This document shows positions 36,127 to 44,733 of a DNA stretch of 64,000 bases, piece after piece. The first letter of the stretch is position 1; the number at the start of each line of letters is the position of its first letter. Where the stretch lies: positions 1 to 64,000 of the forward strand of contig JAIESC010000082.1 of assembly GCA_019746355.1 (NCBI GenBank). Reading direction: 5' to 3'. Below the pieces are notes generated by a model. It was not told where the DNA came from, did no database searches, and saw nothing but the letters and a program-made list of their open reading frames with translations. Made by a program: the position numbers and the translations under genes. This stretch comes from Xanthobacteraceae bacterium (GTDB taxonomy: Bacteria; Pseudomonadota; Alphaproteobacteria; Rhizobiales; Xanthobacteraceae).

Positions 36127-37140
36127 TCATGTCATGGTCGGATCGAGAATGATCTTGCCGAGCCCGCCGCGACTTTCCACCCACTCATGCGCCTGCACCG
36201 CCTGCGACAATGGCATGATCTTGTCGATCAACGCCTTGAACTTGCCTTCGGCTGCAGCCTTCAGACTCATCGTCACGTCGTCCGGCGTCTCGCCGGTCGC
36301 ACCGATGATGCTGAGGTGGTTCTGATAAAGCCGGTTGATGTCGACCGGCACGATGCCGCCGCCGTGGCCGCCGGCGGTGACGAGACGCCCGCGCCGCGCC
36401 ATCGACGCCAGCGCCTTGGGGAACAGGTCGGGGTCGCCGATATTCTCGAACACCACGTTGACGCCCTTGCCTTCGGTGATGCGCATCGCCTCGATGGTGA
36501 GATTCTGGCCGCGATAGTCGACGCCGGCATCGGCGCCGAGATCGAGGCCGACCTTGACACGCTCGGCGCTGCCCGCTGCCGCGATCACCCTGGCACCGAG
36601 ATATTTCGCGACCTGCACGCCGGCCGAGCCGAGCCCGCCGGCCGCGCCCATCACCAGCACCCAATCGCCTGGCGCGACCTTGGCCTTGTCGCGCAGCAGC
36701 GTGAACGCGGTCGGCGCATGGCGCGACACCACCGTCGCGGTGGCGAAATCGAGGCCTTCGGGCACGATCGCGGTGCGGCTCGCCTCACAGCGCACATATT
36801 CGGCATAGCCGCCCCAGACGTGCAGTCCGAGATTGCGGATATTGTCCGCGCTACTGTCGTTGCCGGAGCGAAGCTGCACGGTGACGCGGTCGCCGACCTT
36901 GCGTTCGGCGACGCCCGGTCCGACCTTGACGATGACGCCGGAAGGATCGACGCCCGGCGTCATCGGCAGGCTCACGCGCCGGGCGTATTTGCCGGCGCGC
37001 GCCACGGTGTCGAGGGTGCGGTTGACCGACACCGCATGGACCTCGATCAGCACTTCGTCCGGTCCCGGCTCCGGCGTCGGCACCTCCTCGAGCTTCATCA
37101 CACTCGGCGGGCCGAACTCGCGGACGACAATCGCTTTCAA
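36127..37140 (-). CDS. Quinone oxidoreductase-like MDR family enzyme
   Basis: A 337-residue medium-chain reductase without the structural-zinc cysteines, so of the QOR/crotonase-type branch. The N-terminal GroES-like fold reads MKAIVVREFGPPSVMKLEEV; the cofactor loop is VLVMGAAGGLGSAGVQVAKYLGA in the expected AAxGGVG position, pointing to NADPH. It probably reduces an activated double bond or quinone. It is divergent from the TctC-like gene, with no operon partner. Confidence 0.92.
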   Translation of the reverse strand: MKAIVVREFGPPSVMKLEEVPTPEPGPDEVLIEVHAVSVNRTLDTVARAGKYARRVSLPMTPGVDPSGVIVKVGPGVAERKVGDRVTVQLRSGNDSSADNIRNLGLHVWGGYAEYVRCEASRTAIVPEGLDFATATVVSRHAPTAFTLLRDKAKVAPGDWVLVMGAAGGLGSAGVQVAKYLGARVIAAAGSAERVKVGLDLGADAGVDYRGQNLTIEAMRITEGKGVNVVFENIGDPDLFPKALASMARRGRLVTAGGHGGGIVPVDINRLYQNHLSIIGATGETPDDVTMSLKAAAEGKFKALIDKIMPLSQAVQAHEWVESRGGLGKIILDPTMT

Positions 37141-37291
37141 CGGAAGCCTCCCAGATCATTCGCCAGGCTGTTTTGGTGGGCGATAAGGCCGCACTCGTCC
37201 GCGGCGGTCAAGCGCGGGCATGCACACACGAATGCACGATAATCGATCGCTGTCGGGGGACGACATCGCATCAGAGATCAGGCATCGGGCC

Positions 37292-38305
37292 ATGCAATTC
37301 CGCCATGCCGCCGTTGCAGCGCTGCTGATCGTCTTTTGTGCGCTGCAGGCGCGCGCGGAGGACTTCTACGCCGGCAAGCAGCTGACGCTGCTGGTCGGCG
37401 CGGGCGCGGGCGGCGGCTACGACCTCCAGGCGCGGATCGCGGCGCGCCATCTCGGCCGGCATATCCCCGGCAACCCATCGATCCGGGTGCAGAACATTCC
37501 GTCGCGGATCACCGCGGCCAACATGACCTACAGCACGGCGATGAAGGACGGCACGACGATCGCGCTGCTGCAGCGTACCATCCTGCTCGCCAAGTTGATC
37601 AATCCGGCCGGCGCTCGCTTCGAGATCGACAAGTTCCAATGGCTTGGCAGCTTCAACAGCGAAACCGCGGTGACGCTCGCCTGGCACACCGCCCCGCACA
37701 AGCGCGCGCAGGATCTGTTCGACCACGAACTGACCGTCGGCGGCATCGCCGGCGCCGATCCCGAGACCACGGCGCGAATCTACAATTCGCTGATCGGCAC
37801 CAGGTTCAAGGTCAACATCGGCTACAGCAGCACAGCGCAGGTCGCGCAAGCGGTCGAGCGCGGCGAGGTGCAGGGCATCGCCGACTGGTCATGGTCGAGT
37901 CTGAAGGCGGTGCGCCCGCAATGGCTTGCCGACAAGAAGGTGACGCTGCTGATGCAGGGCGCGCTGAAGAACGCGCCGGAGCTGGGCGCGCTGCCGAACG
38001 CGCTGCAATTCATCAAGAACGCCGCCGACCGCAAGGTGATGGAGCTGCATTTCGTGCAGAAGACCGCGGCGCGCCCCCTCGCCGCGCCGCCCGGGGTGCC
38101 CAAGGAGCGCGTCGCGCTGCTGCGCAGGGCGTTCGAGGCGCTGGCGCGGGACAGGGAGTTTCTGGCCGAGATGCACAAGGCCAGGATGGAGTTCGATTTC
38201 GTGCCGGCCGCGCAGATCGAAAAGGTGGTGGCGCAGATCGGCGCCACACCGCCGGAGATTGCCGAGCGCTACACCAAGGCGTTCGCGCCGGAGCAGCAAA
38301 AATAG
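37292..38305 (+). CDS. TctC/Bug-like solute-binding protein, divergent
   Basis: A 337-residue periplasmic protein with signal peptide (MQFRHAAVAALLIVFCALQA, cleaved near RAE). The first strand LTLLVGAGAGGGYDLQARI and NPSIRVQNIPSR correspond to the ligand loops of the TctC family, but with GAGAGG in place of PxxPGG, so it belongs to a distant branch. The ATG at 37292 is chosen because it places the signal peptide at the N-terminus; an upstream start at 37220 would add 24 residues. The membrane partners are absent. Confidence 0.82.
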   Translation: MQFRHAAVAALLIVFCALQARAEDFYAGKQLTLLVGAGAGGGYDLQARIAARHLGRHIPGNPSIRVQNIPSRITAANMTYSTAMKDGTTIALLQRTILLAKLINPAGARFEIDKFQWLGSFNSETAVTLAWHTAPHKRAQDLFDHELTVGGIAGADPETTARIYNSLIGTRFKVNIGYSSTAQVAQAVERGEVQGIADWSWSSLKAVRPQWLADKKVTLLMQGALKNAPELGALPNALQFIKNAADRKVMELHFVQKTAARPLAAPPGVPKERVALLRRAFEALARDREFLAEMHKARMEFDFVPAAQIEKVVAQIGATPPEIAERYTKAFAPEQQK

Positions 38306-38372
38306 AATGCGCGCCGGCACCGCCGGTGCGAGGATCGCTCATGCGGCCCCGGTCGCTTTCTTAGTCATGCCG

Positions 38373-39197
38373 TCAACATGGCCGTCCCGGCCCAGCCGCG
38401 GCGGGCGGAAAGCGTTGATTGAGCCAGTCCTGCCAATTTTTCTCGACATCACGGACGACATCGCCAGCGGCGCGCCCATAGAGATAGAGACGAACGGGCA
38501 ACATGACCTGTCCGCCCATCGACAGCGCCAACAGGTGCGCAATCGCGGGCGCTGGCCGATCGAGGCGCAGCAGCAGACCGGGCCACTGCGGCGGGTTGAC
38601 GACCTCGACAACGCCGCTCAGCTCCGGTGCGTCGTCAGGCGCCGTGATCCGCGCGCCGACGCTTGCATTGGCCAATCCGAGAGGCTCGGCCAACCGCGCC
38701 CAGGCTTTCTCCTGGGGATCGGATGATGCGGCCATGAATTGAGCAGCCAAGCACGGCTGCCCTCGGAAGTGCGCCAGATAGAGACGCAGTATCTGGAAGA
38801 AGGAAATCCAGCCGTAGCTGTGGCCTTCGAACTGGCCATCCCAGTCGTCGCTGCTTGCGAACCAACTGTGTACGACGCGCACCTTGCATGTACCGCCGGA
38901 TCGCGCTTCAACGGTCCACTCCGTTGCGACCGTGCCGGGGCCTTCTTGTTGCGCCTCGGCCACGAAGCGGTGGGGCGGCTGCCAAAGCGTGATCTTCGCA
39001 ACCGAGTCCATGCTGTTGCCCGGTCCGAAGTGCGAGACGGCGGCGCCACCCTCGCGACCATCCAGCTCGGTCGGGACGAACCACGAGCTGATGCCGGGTC
39101 CAGTCGCGATGGCCTGCCATACGTCGTCGGGAGAACCCGGCACTTCGACCTCGGCCTCCACGGACCGCCGCCCGGAGGGATCCTTCTTTACTGGCAT
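38373..39197 (-). CDS. SRPBCC (AHSA1-like) domain protein
   Basis: A 274-residue protein. The N-terminal half is an AHSA1-type START-like domain: VEVPGSPDDVWQAIATGPG (about 18-36), then ISSWFVPTELDGREGG and the strand FVAEAQQEGPGTVATEW. The C-terminal 120 residues form a second, weaker copy of the fold or an extension. Such proteins bind hydrophobic ligands or serve as uncharacterised cyclases. It begins 10 bp inside the end of an ArsR-type regulator gene, the classic regulator-SRPBCC pair of this family. Confidence 0.85.
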   Translation of the reverse strand: MPVKKDPSGRRSVEAEVEVPGSPDDVWQAIATGPGISSWFVPTELDGREGGAAVSHFGPGNSMDSVAKITLWQPPHRFVAEAQQEGPGTVATEWTVEARSGGTCKVRVVHSWFASSDDWDGQFEGHSYGWISFFQILRLYLAHFRGQPCLAAQFMAASSDPQEKAWARLAEPLGLANASVGARITAPDDAPELSGVVEVVNPPQWPGLLLRLDRPAPAIAHLLALSMGGQVMLPVRLYLYGRAAGDVVRDVEKNWQDWLNQRFPPAAAGPGRPC

Positions 39198-39811
39198 GAC
39201 ACGTCCCTTGTTTCGGATTGACCTGTTTCGGCTTGACTAGGCAGCGGATGCGACACGAGCACCAGGCGGTGCGGACGCCCGCCGGGCGCGGCTTCATCGT
39301 GGTAGCGCGCGACAAGCGCAGTGATGGCGCGCGTCAAGTCATGGGTAAACGCGGCGCGATCCGCGGGGGAGCGAAAGCGGATTTCCGTGTCGACAGCGAG
39401 CGTCGCCAGGCTCTTGTCAGCCTGCCGTGCCCGGCGCCAGAGGTCGCCGACCTCGCGCACGATCCGGGCCCCGAGTGCGATCAGATAGCTCGCGGAAAGC
39501 CGGTCGGCGGTGCGCCGTGGATCGGCTGCGATTGCGCCGAGCGCGCCGGGCGAGACCACATAGGAGGATGCCGTCGCGACGAGCAGCCGCTCCGCCAGGC
39601 CGCCCCAACGCCGCTCCTCCACCATCTGCGCCAGCCCATGCGCCTCAAGCGCGCGCAGGTGATAGTTGACCTTCTGCCTCGGGATGCCGATGCGCGCCGC
39701 CAGCGTGGCGGCGGATGCGGGTTGCGCCAGTTCGACGAGCAGCCGGTTCCTAACCGGATCGAGCGCCACCGCCGCGGCGGCCGAATCTTCAATGACTTCA
39801 ATGTCTAGCAT
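39188..39811 (-). CDS. ArsR-family winged-helix regulator
   Basis: A 207-residue regulator. The HTH lies at about 18-65: LDPVRNRLLVELAQPASAAT, then LAARIGIPRQKVNYHLRALEAHGL, where the second segment is the recognition helix. No metal-binding CxC motif is seen, so it does not look like a metal sensor. The gene overlaps the SRPBCC gene by 10 bp. ArsR regulators paired with SRPBCC proteins generally repress their own operon. GC-poor sequence (ATTGACAAATTATTTTGTCAAT) just upstream at 39824-39845 contains the inverted repeat ATTGACAAA/TTTGTCAAT, a strong operator candidate. Confidence 0.88.
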   Translation of the reverse strand: MLDIEVIEDSAAAAVALDPVRNRLLVELAQPASAATLAARIGIPRQKVNYHLRALEAHGLAQMVEERRWGGLAERLLVATASSYVVSPGALGAIAADPRRTADRLSASYLIALGARIVREVGDLWRRARQADKSLATLAVDTEIRFRSPADRAAFTHDLTRAITALVARYHDEAAPGGRPHRLVLVSHPLPSQAETGQSETRDVSCQ

Positions 39812-39823
39812 GAGCCGAGGCTA

Positions 39824-39845
39824 CATTGACAAATTATTTTGTCAA
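39824..39845. promoter_or_regulatory. Candidate operator of the ArsR-SRPBCC operon
   Basis: ATTGACAAA and TTTGTCAAT form a perfect 9-bp inverted repeat separated by TTAT, 12 bp upstream of the ArsR start at 39811. AT-rich dyads of this size next to an ArsR gene are usually autoregulatory operators. The embedded TTGACA (plus-strand reading) and its complement could also form promoter boxes. Confidence 0.65.
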
Positions 39846-39902
39846 TGGGCCCGCGTTCAGCCGGATCGGCGGGCGGTGCACGACGCTAACGACGGTGGCT
39901 GG

Positions 39903-40958
39903 CTATCCCACGCTCTCCACCAGCCGGGCATGGGAGGCGAGCAGCGCCGGCAGCCGAGCCGGATCGCCGCGCGCCATGCCGCATTCGGTGCCAATGCCAT
40001 CGACGCGCGCGTGACGGCGCGCGACCGCGAACCTCGTCTGGTCGCCGTCCGCGTCGTTGTGGTGGATCAGGCCGAGATAAAGCTCGGTGTCCTTGTCCAT
40101 CTTCAGGTTCTTGAGCGGCGCGTAATAGGCATCGTCCTTGCGCGCCTTGATCACCGGCAGATGGAAGAACTGGATCGGCCGCTTCACGCGCGATGCCACC
40201 GCGTTGACGATCTCGACCATGATGCCTGAGTCCTTCGGCAGCACCATGTGCTCGTCGGCAGGACTGCCGTAGCAGAGATGATAGCCAAGCTCGATCTGCG
40301 CCGGCACGCCCTCGCCGATCTTCGTCAGCACGTCGATGGTTTCGGTGCGGAAATCGACCGGACCCTTTTCGTAGTAGTTCTCCCAGGCCAGCACCTCCTG
40401 GCAGACGTCCCATTGGATGGCGATGCGATCGTTCGGCAGCGCCTTGGCGATCTTTTGCACCTCGCCGATGAAATGCTGCGTCAGCGGCGGCAGGAGCTTC
40501 GGCCGGTCGGCCGGCAACATGTTGTTGTAGGTCGGCGCGATCGGTGTCGGGATCGAGATCTGGAATTTGACGCCGGCGGGAATGTCGCCGGCCTTCTGCA
40601 AGCGCTCGAAGGTGGCCCAGGACTCGATCGCCATCGCGGCATAGCCGGTGTCGAACGTCGACGGATCGATCGCGGCTCCGGGCTTCACCCGCAGCCGTGG
40701 AATCTCGCGCACCACCTTGCCGTCCCATTGGGTGAACTTGAACGGCGGCTCGTCTTTGGCAATCTCGATCGCGGAGTTGCCCGCGAGCACGTCCTGAATG
40801 AACCTGATCCAGCTCTTGCGGATGCCGGTCTCGCCGTCCGGCAGGCGGATGAGGTGCGGCCCCGTGGCCTTCGACAACGTGCGGAACACGGTCTCGCTGT
40901 CCGGCAGCGGAATGCTGCCGACGAAATGCACGATCGGATGCTTGCTGCGGTCCGCCAT
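39903..40958 (-). CDS. MetE C-terminal-domain-like (cobalamin-independent methionine synthase fold) protein
   Basis: A 351-residue protein related to the catalytic C-terminal half of MetE. Putative zinc ligands are kept as H227 and C229 (YHLCYG) and C326 (GTECGMAR); the usual GTECG context is recognisable. The N-terminal homocysteine/folate half of full MetE is absent, as in small archaeal MetE and in uncharacterised methyltransferases. GGGAGGAG lies four bases before the ATG at 40958. It is 20 bp downstream of malic enzyme. Methyl transfer is likely; the donor and acceptor are unknown. Confidence 0.75.
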   Translation of the reverse strand: MADRSKHPIVHFVGSIPLPDSETVFRTLSKATGPHLIRLPDGETGIRKSWIRFIQDVLAGNSAIEIAKDEPPFKFTQWDGKVVREIPRLRVKPGAAIDPSTFDTGYAAMAIESWATFERLQKAGDIPAGVKFQISIPTPIAPTYNNMLPADRPKLLPPLTQHFIGEVQKIAKALPNDRIAIQWDVCQEVLAWENYYEKGPVDFRTETIDVLTKIGEGVPAQIELGYHLCYGSPADEHMVLPKDSGIMVEIVNAVASRVKRPIQFFHLPVIKARKDDAYYAPLKNLKMDKDTELYLGLIHHNDADGDQTRFAVARRHARVDGIGTECGMARGDPARLPALLASHARLVESVG

Positions 40959-40978
40959 GGTCTCCTCCCGTCTTTTGT

Positions 40979-42688
40979 TTAACTGCTGCGCCGGTACGGC
41001 AGATATCGCGGCGTCCACATCTTCGCGGCGATGGCGGCGTCGATCTCGTCCTCGGCGATATCGCAGGCGATCCCCTCCTTGAGCGCCTGCAACGCGACGG
41101 CACGCGCCACCGCAACCGAGATTTCGCGGAGCGCCGTGACCGGCGGCAGAAGATTGCCGTCTTTGTCGTTCTTCGCCGGCGACATGGCCGCGAGCGCCTT
41201 GGCCGCCGCCATGAACATCGTGTCGGTGACGCGGCTCGCCTGCACCGCAATCGCGCCGAGACCGACGCCTGGAAAAATGTAGGAGTTGTTGGTCTGGTCG
41301 ACCTTGAACGGGCGGCCGTCGCGCAGCAGCGGCGGAAACGGGCTGCCGGTGCCGACCACGGCGCGGCCGTCGCTCCAGCGCTGGATATCGGCCGGCGTCG
41401 CTTCGGCGCGCGAGGTCGGATTCGACAGCGGGAAGATCACCGGGCGGCGGTTGATCTCGGCCATGCTGCGCACGATCGGCTCGGAGAATGACCCGGGCTG
41501 GCCGGACACGCCGATCAGCGTCGAAGGCTTGGCGTTCCGGACGACGTCCTGCAGCGCGACCCGGCCGGGCTGCTCGAGCGGCCAGGGCGCGCAAACCGAG
41601 CGGTCCTGCACGAACGGCGCCTGGAACGGCACGATCGAATTCATGCCGCCGACCAAGAGCCCGTCCTGATCGACCATGTAGAAGCGCCGGGCCGCCTCGT
41701 TCTCGCTGAGACCCGCCTCGACCATCGCCGCCTTGAGCAGGCCGGCGATGCCGCAGCCCGCCGAACCCGCGCCGAAGATCGCGATGCGCTGCTCGGTCAG
41801 CGGCACGCCGGTGACGGCAATGGCCGACAGGAGCGTGCCGGTCGCGACCGCCGCGGTGCCCTGGATGTCGTCGTTGAACGAGCAGAGCCGGGTGCGGTAA
41901 CGGTCGAGCAGCCGGGTGGCGTTGGACTTGGCGAAGTCCTCCCATTGCAGCAGCACATGCGGCCAGCGCTCGCTCACCGCGGTGATGAACTCCTCGATGA
42001 AATCGTCGTATTCGGCGCCACGCACCCGCTCGCGCCGCAGGCCTACATAGAGCGGGTCGGCCAGACGCTCTGCATTGTCCGTTCCGACGTCGAGCAGGAT
42101 CGGCAGCGCGGTGCATGGATGGATGCCGCCGCACGCCGTATAGAGCGCGAGCTTGCCGATCGGGATGCCCATGCCGCCCGCGCCCTGGTCGCCGAGACCG
42201 AGGATGCGCTCGCCGTCGGTGACGACGATCACCTCGGTCTTGTCGAAATATGGGTTGGCGAGGATCTGCCGGATGCGCTTTCGATGCGGCAGGCTGAGAA
42301 ACAGCCCGCGCGGCTTGCGGAACAGCTGGCTGAACTGCTGGCAGCCCGCGCCGACCGTCGGCGTATAAACGATCGGCAGCAACTCCTCGATGTTGCGTGT
42401 AAGCAGCGCGTAGAACACGGTCTCGTTGGTGTCCTGCAATTCGCGCAGGAACGAATAGCGCTCGAGATCGGTGGCGAAGCCGCGCAGCACCTGCAGCCGG
42501 CGCGACACCTGCTCGTCGAGCGTCGCCACCCGCGGCGGCAAGAGCCCATGCAGCTCGAATTCGTCGCGCTCCGGATCGGTGAACGCGGTCCCTTTGTTGA
42601 GCAGCGAGTCCGACAAAAGCTGATGGCCGGAGAGCGGCGTCATGAAGACAAAGGGTTGAGCGGCTGGATTTCTTGGCGTCCCGGACAT
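40979..42688 (-). CDS. maeA: NAD-dependent malic enzyme (oxaloacetate-decarboxylating)
   Basis: A 569-residue enzyme of the long malic-enzyme type, close in length to E. coli MaeA (565). Visible features: the catalytic Tyr in PIVYTPTVGAGCQQF, the Lys in the LGDQGAGGMGIPIGKL region, the metal ligands in CSFNDDIQGTAAV, and the NAD loop IFGAGSAGCGIAG. It converts malate to pyruvate and CO2, feeding gluconeogenesis or acetyl-CoA when organic acids are the carbon source, which fits the many organic-acid binding proteins here. It lies upstream of the MetE-like gene. Confidence 0.95.
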   Translation of the reverse strand: MSGTPRNPAAQPFVFMTPLSGHQLLSDSLLNKGTAFTDPERDEFELHGLLPPRVATLDEQVSRRLQVLRGFATDLERYSFLRELQDTNETVFYALLTRNIEELLPIVYTPTVGAGCQQFSQLFRKPRGLFLSLPHRKRIRQILANPYFDKTEVIVVTDGERILGLGDQGAGGMGIPIGKLALYTACGGIHPCTALPILLDVGTDNAERLADPLYVGLRRERVRGAEYDDFIEEFITAVSERWPHVLLQWEDFAKSNATRLLDRYRTRLCSFNDDIQGTAAVATGTLLSAIAVTGVPLTEQRIAIFGAGSAGCGIAGLLKAAMVEAGLSENEAARRFYMVDQDGLLVGGMNSIVPFQAPFVQDRSVCAPWPLEQPGRVALQDVVRNAKPSTLIGVSGQPGSFSEPIVRSMAEINRRPVIFPLSNPTSRAEATPADIQRWSDGRAVVGTGSPFPPLLRDGRPFKVDQTNNSYIFPGVGLGAIAVQASRVTDTMFMAAAKALAAMSPAKNDKDGNLLPPVTALREISVAVARAVALQALKEGIACDIAEDEIDAAIAAKMWTPRYLPYRRSS

Positions 42689-42793
42689 TCCGGCATAGTG
42701 ACCAACGGCGTAGGTATTGTCACGCCGGACGGCATGGACTCATGAACCTCCGTCATGTCAGGAATCCGCCCTGTCGAGTGGGAGATGGAACGT

Positions 42794-43648
42794 ATGAGCA
42801 AGGAAGCGCTCGCCTGGCCCAAGGGCCATCGCGTGGCTGTGGTCGTGAGTGTGCTGCTCGAGACCTGGAGCGAAGGGAAATCGCCCACCTATTTCCCACG
42901 GACCACACCGCTGCCGCCCGGCTCCAAGGACGTCGCCGGCATCAACTGGTCGCAGTTCGGCGGCAACGAGGGCATCTGGCGGCTGTCGCGCAATCTCAAG
43001 GACCTCGCCATTCCGGCAACGCTGTTCTGCAACGGCCGCAGTTGCGAGGTGTGGCCCGAGGCGGTCGCGGCCTTCGCCAAGGCGGGCCACGACGTGGCGG
43101 GACATGGCTATCTGCAGGACCAGATGCTGTTCTCGATGAACGCGGACCGTGAGCGCGAGACCATCAAGAAAACGCTCGACCTGATCGAGAAGACCGCGGG
43201 CAAGCGGCCGACCGGATGGGTGACGCCGATCTACGGCTGGTCCGAGAACACGCTCGAATATCTCGCCGAGGCCAAGCTCGCCTGGTGCTCGGACGCGCTC
43301 GATGCCACCGTGCCCTACTGGCGCGCGACCAAGGCCGGGAAGATGCTGATGATCCCGTGGAGCGACTTCGTCGACAACCGGACGCTGCGCGCGAGCCCCA
43401 AGGTTTTCCTCGAGGTCTACACGGAGATGTTCGACTATCTGCACGCCTGCGAGCCCGGCGCGCTGATTAACCTCGGCGTGCACAGCCATTTCGGCGGACG
43501 ACCGGCGATGACCGCGGTGTTCCGGCAGATCCTCGAATATTTCCGCAGCCAGAAGGACGTCTGGTTCGCACACCACCATGAGGTGGCGAAATGGGTGACG
43601 GAACAGGGCTTCGACAACACGAGCTACACCGCGCGCTTCAGCAAATAG
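42794..43648 (+). CDS. NodB-fold polysaccharide deacetylase / allantoinase PuuE-like protein
   Basis: A 284-residue protein of carbohydrate esterase family 4 fold. It has a hydrophobic first strand (HRVAVVVSVLLE), the FCNGRSCEVWPEAVAAFAKA helix, AGHDVAGHGYLQDQM with two His likely to bind metal, and GWVTPIYGWSENTLEYLAE. The classic TFDDG motif is missing, which places it with the PuuE/amidohydrolytic branch rather than true chitin deacetylases. GGGAG about nine bases upstream favours the ATG at 42794. It is followed by two TctC genes on the same strand. Confidence 0.85.
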   Translation: MSKEALAWPKGHRVAVVVSVLLETWSEGKSPTYFPRTTPLPPGSKDVAGINWSQFGGNEGIWRLSRNLKDLAIPATLFCNGRSCEVWPEAVAAFAKAGHDVAGHGYLQDQMLFSMNADRERETIKKTLDLIEKTAGKRPTGWVTPIYGWSENTLEYLAEAKLAWCSDALDATVPYWRATKAGKMLMIPWSDFVDNRTLRASPKVFLEVYTEMFDYLHACEPGALINLGVHSHFGGRPAMTAVFRQILEYFRSQKDVWFAHHHEVAKWVTEQGFDNTSYTARFSK

Positions 43649-43716
43649 ACCGCGACGAAAAGTAACGCCGTTCGACGCGCAAGAAACGGCAGCGACAAAC
43701 AGACGGGAGGACGACA

Positions 43717-44682
43717 ATGACCCGCCGGGATATCTGGCTCGCTTTGGCCTGCCTGATCGCATTCGCGTCCGAGGCGCCGGCACAGTCAGACTACCCGTCG
43801 CGGCCGGTGAAAATCATCGTCAACTCGGCGCCTGGCGGCGGCACCGACATTCTCGCACGGGTGCTGACGCAGAAGCTGTCGAAGGACGGACAGAACTTCT
43901 TCGTCGAGAACCGCGGCGGTGGCGGCGGCATCGTCGGCATCGAGGCGGTGAAGAACTCGCCTACCGACGGCTACACGCTGCTGATGAGCCCGAGCACGAT
44001 CGCGGTGCTGCCGGCGGTGACCAAGGAGGCGCGCTACGATCCGTCGAAGGATTTCGCCGCGATCACCCAGGTCGCCGGCATCTCCAACGTGCTGGTCGTG
44101 CATCCCGACGTGCCGGCGAAGACGCTGCAGGACCTGATCGCGCTCGCCAAAGCCAAGCCCGGAACGCTGAACTACGCCTCGGCCGGCGCGGGCTCCTCGC
44201 CGCACATGAGCATGGAGCTGCTCAAGCACATGACAGGAATCGATCTCCAGCACGTGCCGTTCCGCGGCACCGGACCGGCGGTGACCGAGGTGCTGGGCGG
44301 CCGCATCGCGGCGCTGTTCTCGAACCTCCTCACCGCGAAGCCGCTGATCGAGGCCGGCAAGCTCCGCGCGCTCGCGATCTCCGGGCCGAAGCGCGTCGCG
44401 ACGCTGCCCGACGTGCCGACCGTCGCCGAGGCTGGCGCGCCGGGCTATTCGGCGCTGCAATGGTATGGCGTGCTCGCACCGGCGGGAACACCGCAGCCGG
44501 TGATCGCCAAGCTTCAGGCCGCGATCGCGGACGCGCTGCGCACGCCGGATGTGCGCGAGCGTCTCGCCCAGGACGGCGCCGAGCCGATCGGCGGCGGATC
44601 GGAGGAGTTCGCGGCGCTGATCAAGTCCGATCTGGAGAAATGGTCGCGGATCGCCAAGGCGGCCAACATCCAGGCGGAATAG
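43717..44682 (+). CDS. TctC/Bug-family solute-binding protein
   Basis: A 321-residue periplasmic protein with a signal peptide (1-22, ending EAPAQ). Family segments include VKIIVNSAPGGGTDILARVL, NRGGGGGIVGIE and TLPDVPTVAEAGAPGY. It is the first of two adjacent TctC genes, 51 bp apart. The pair share the same domain plan but differ throughout, so they are old paralogues rather than a recent duplication. No TctAB is present. Confidence 0.93.
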   Translation: MTRRDIWLALACLIAFASEAPAQSDYPSRPVKIIVNSAPGGGTDILARVLTQKLSKDGQNFFVENRGGGGGIVGIEAVKNSPTDGYTLLMSPSTIAVLPAVTKEARYDPSKDFAAITQVAGISNVLVVHPDVPAKTLQDLIALAKAKPGTLNYASAGAGSSPHMSMELLKHMTGIDLQHVPFRGTGPAVTEVLGGRIAALFSNLLTAKPLIEAGKLRALAISGPKRVATLPDVPTVAEAGAPGYSALQWYGVLAPAGTPQPVIAKLQAAIADALRTPDVRERLAQDGAEPIGGGSEEFAALIKSDLEKWSRIAKAANIQAE

Positions 44683-44733
44683 GACGAAGCCCGACGAACC
44701 GGGCCGCGCACGACAACAGAATGGGAGGACATC

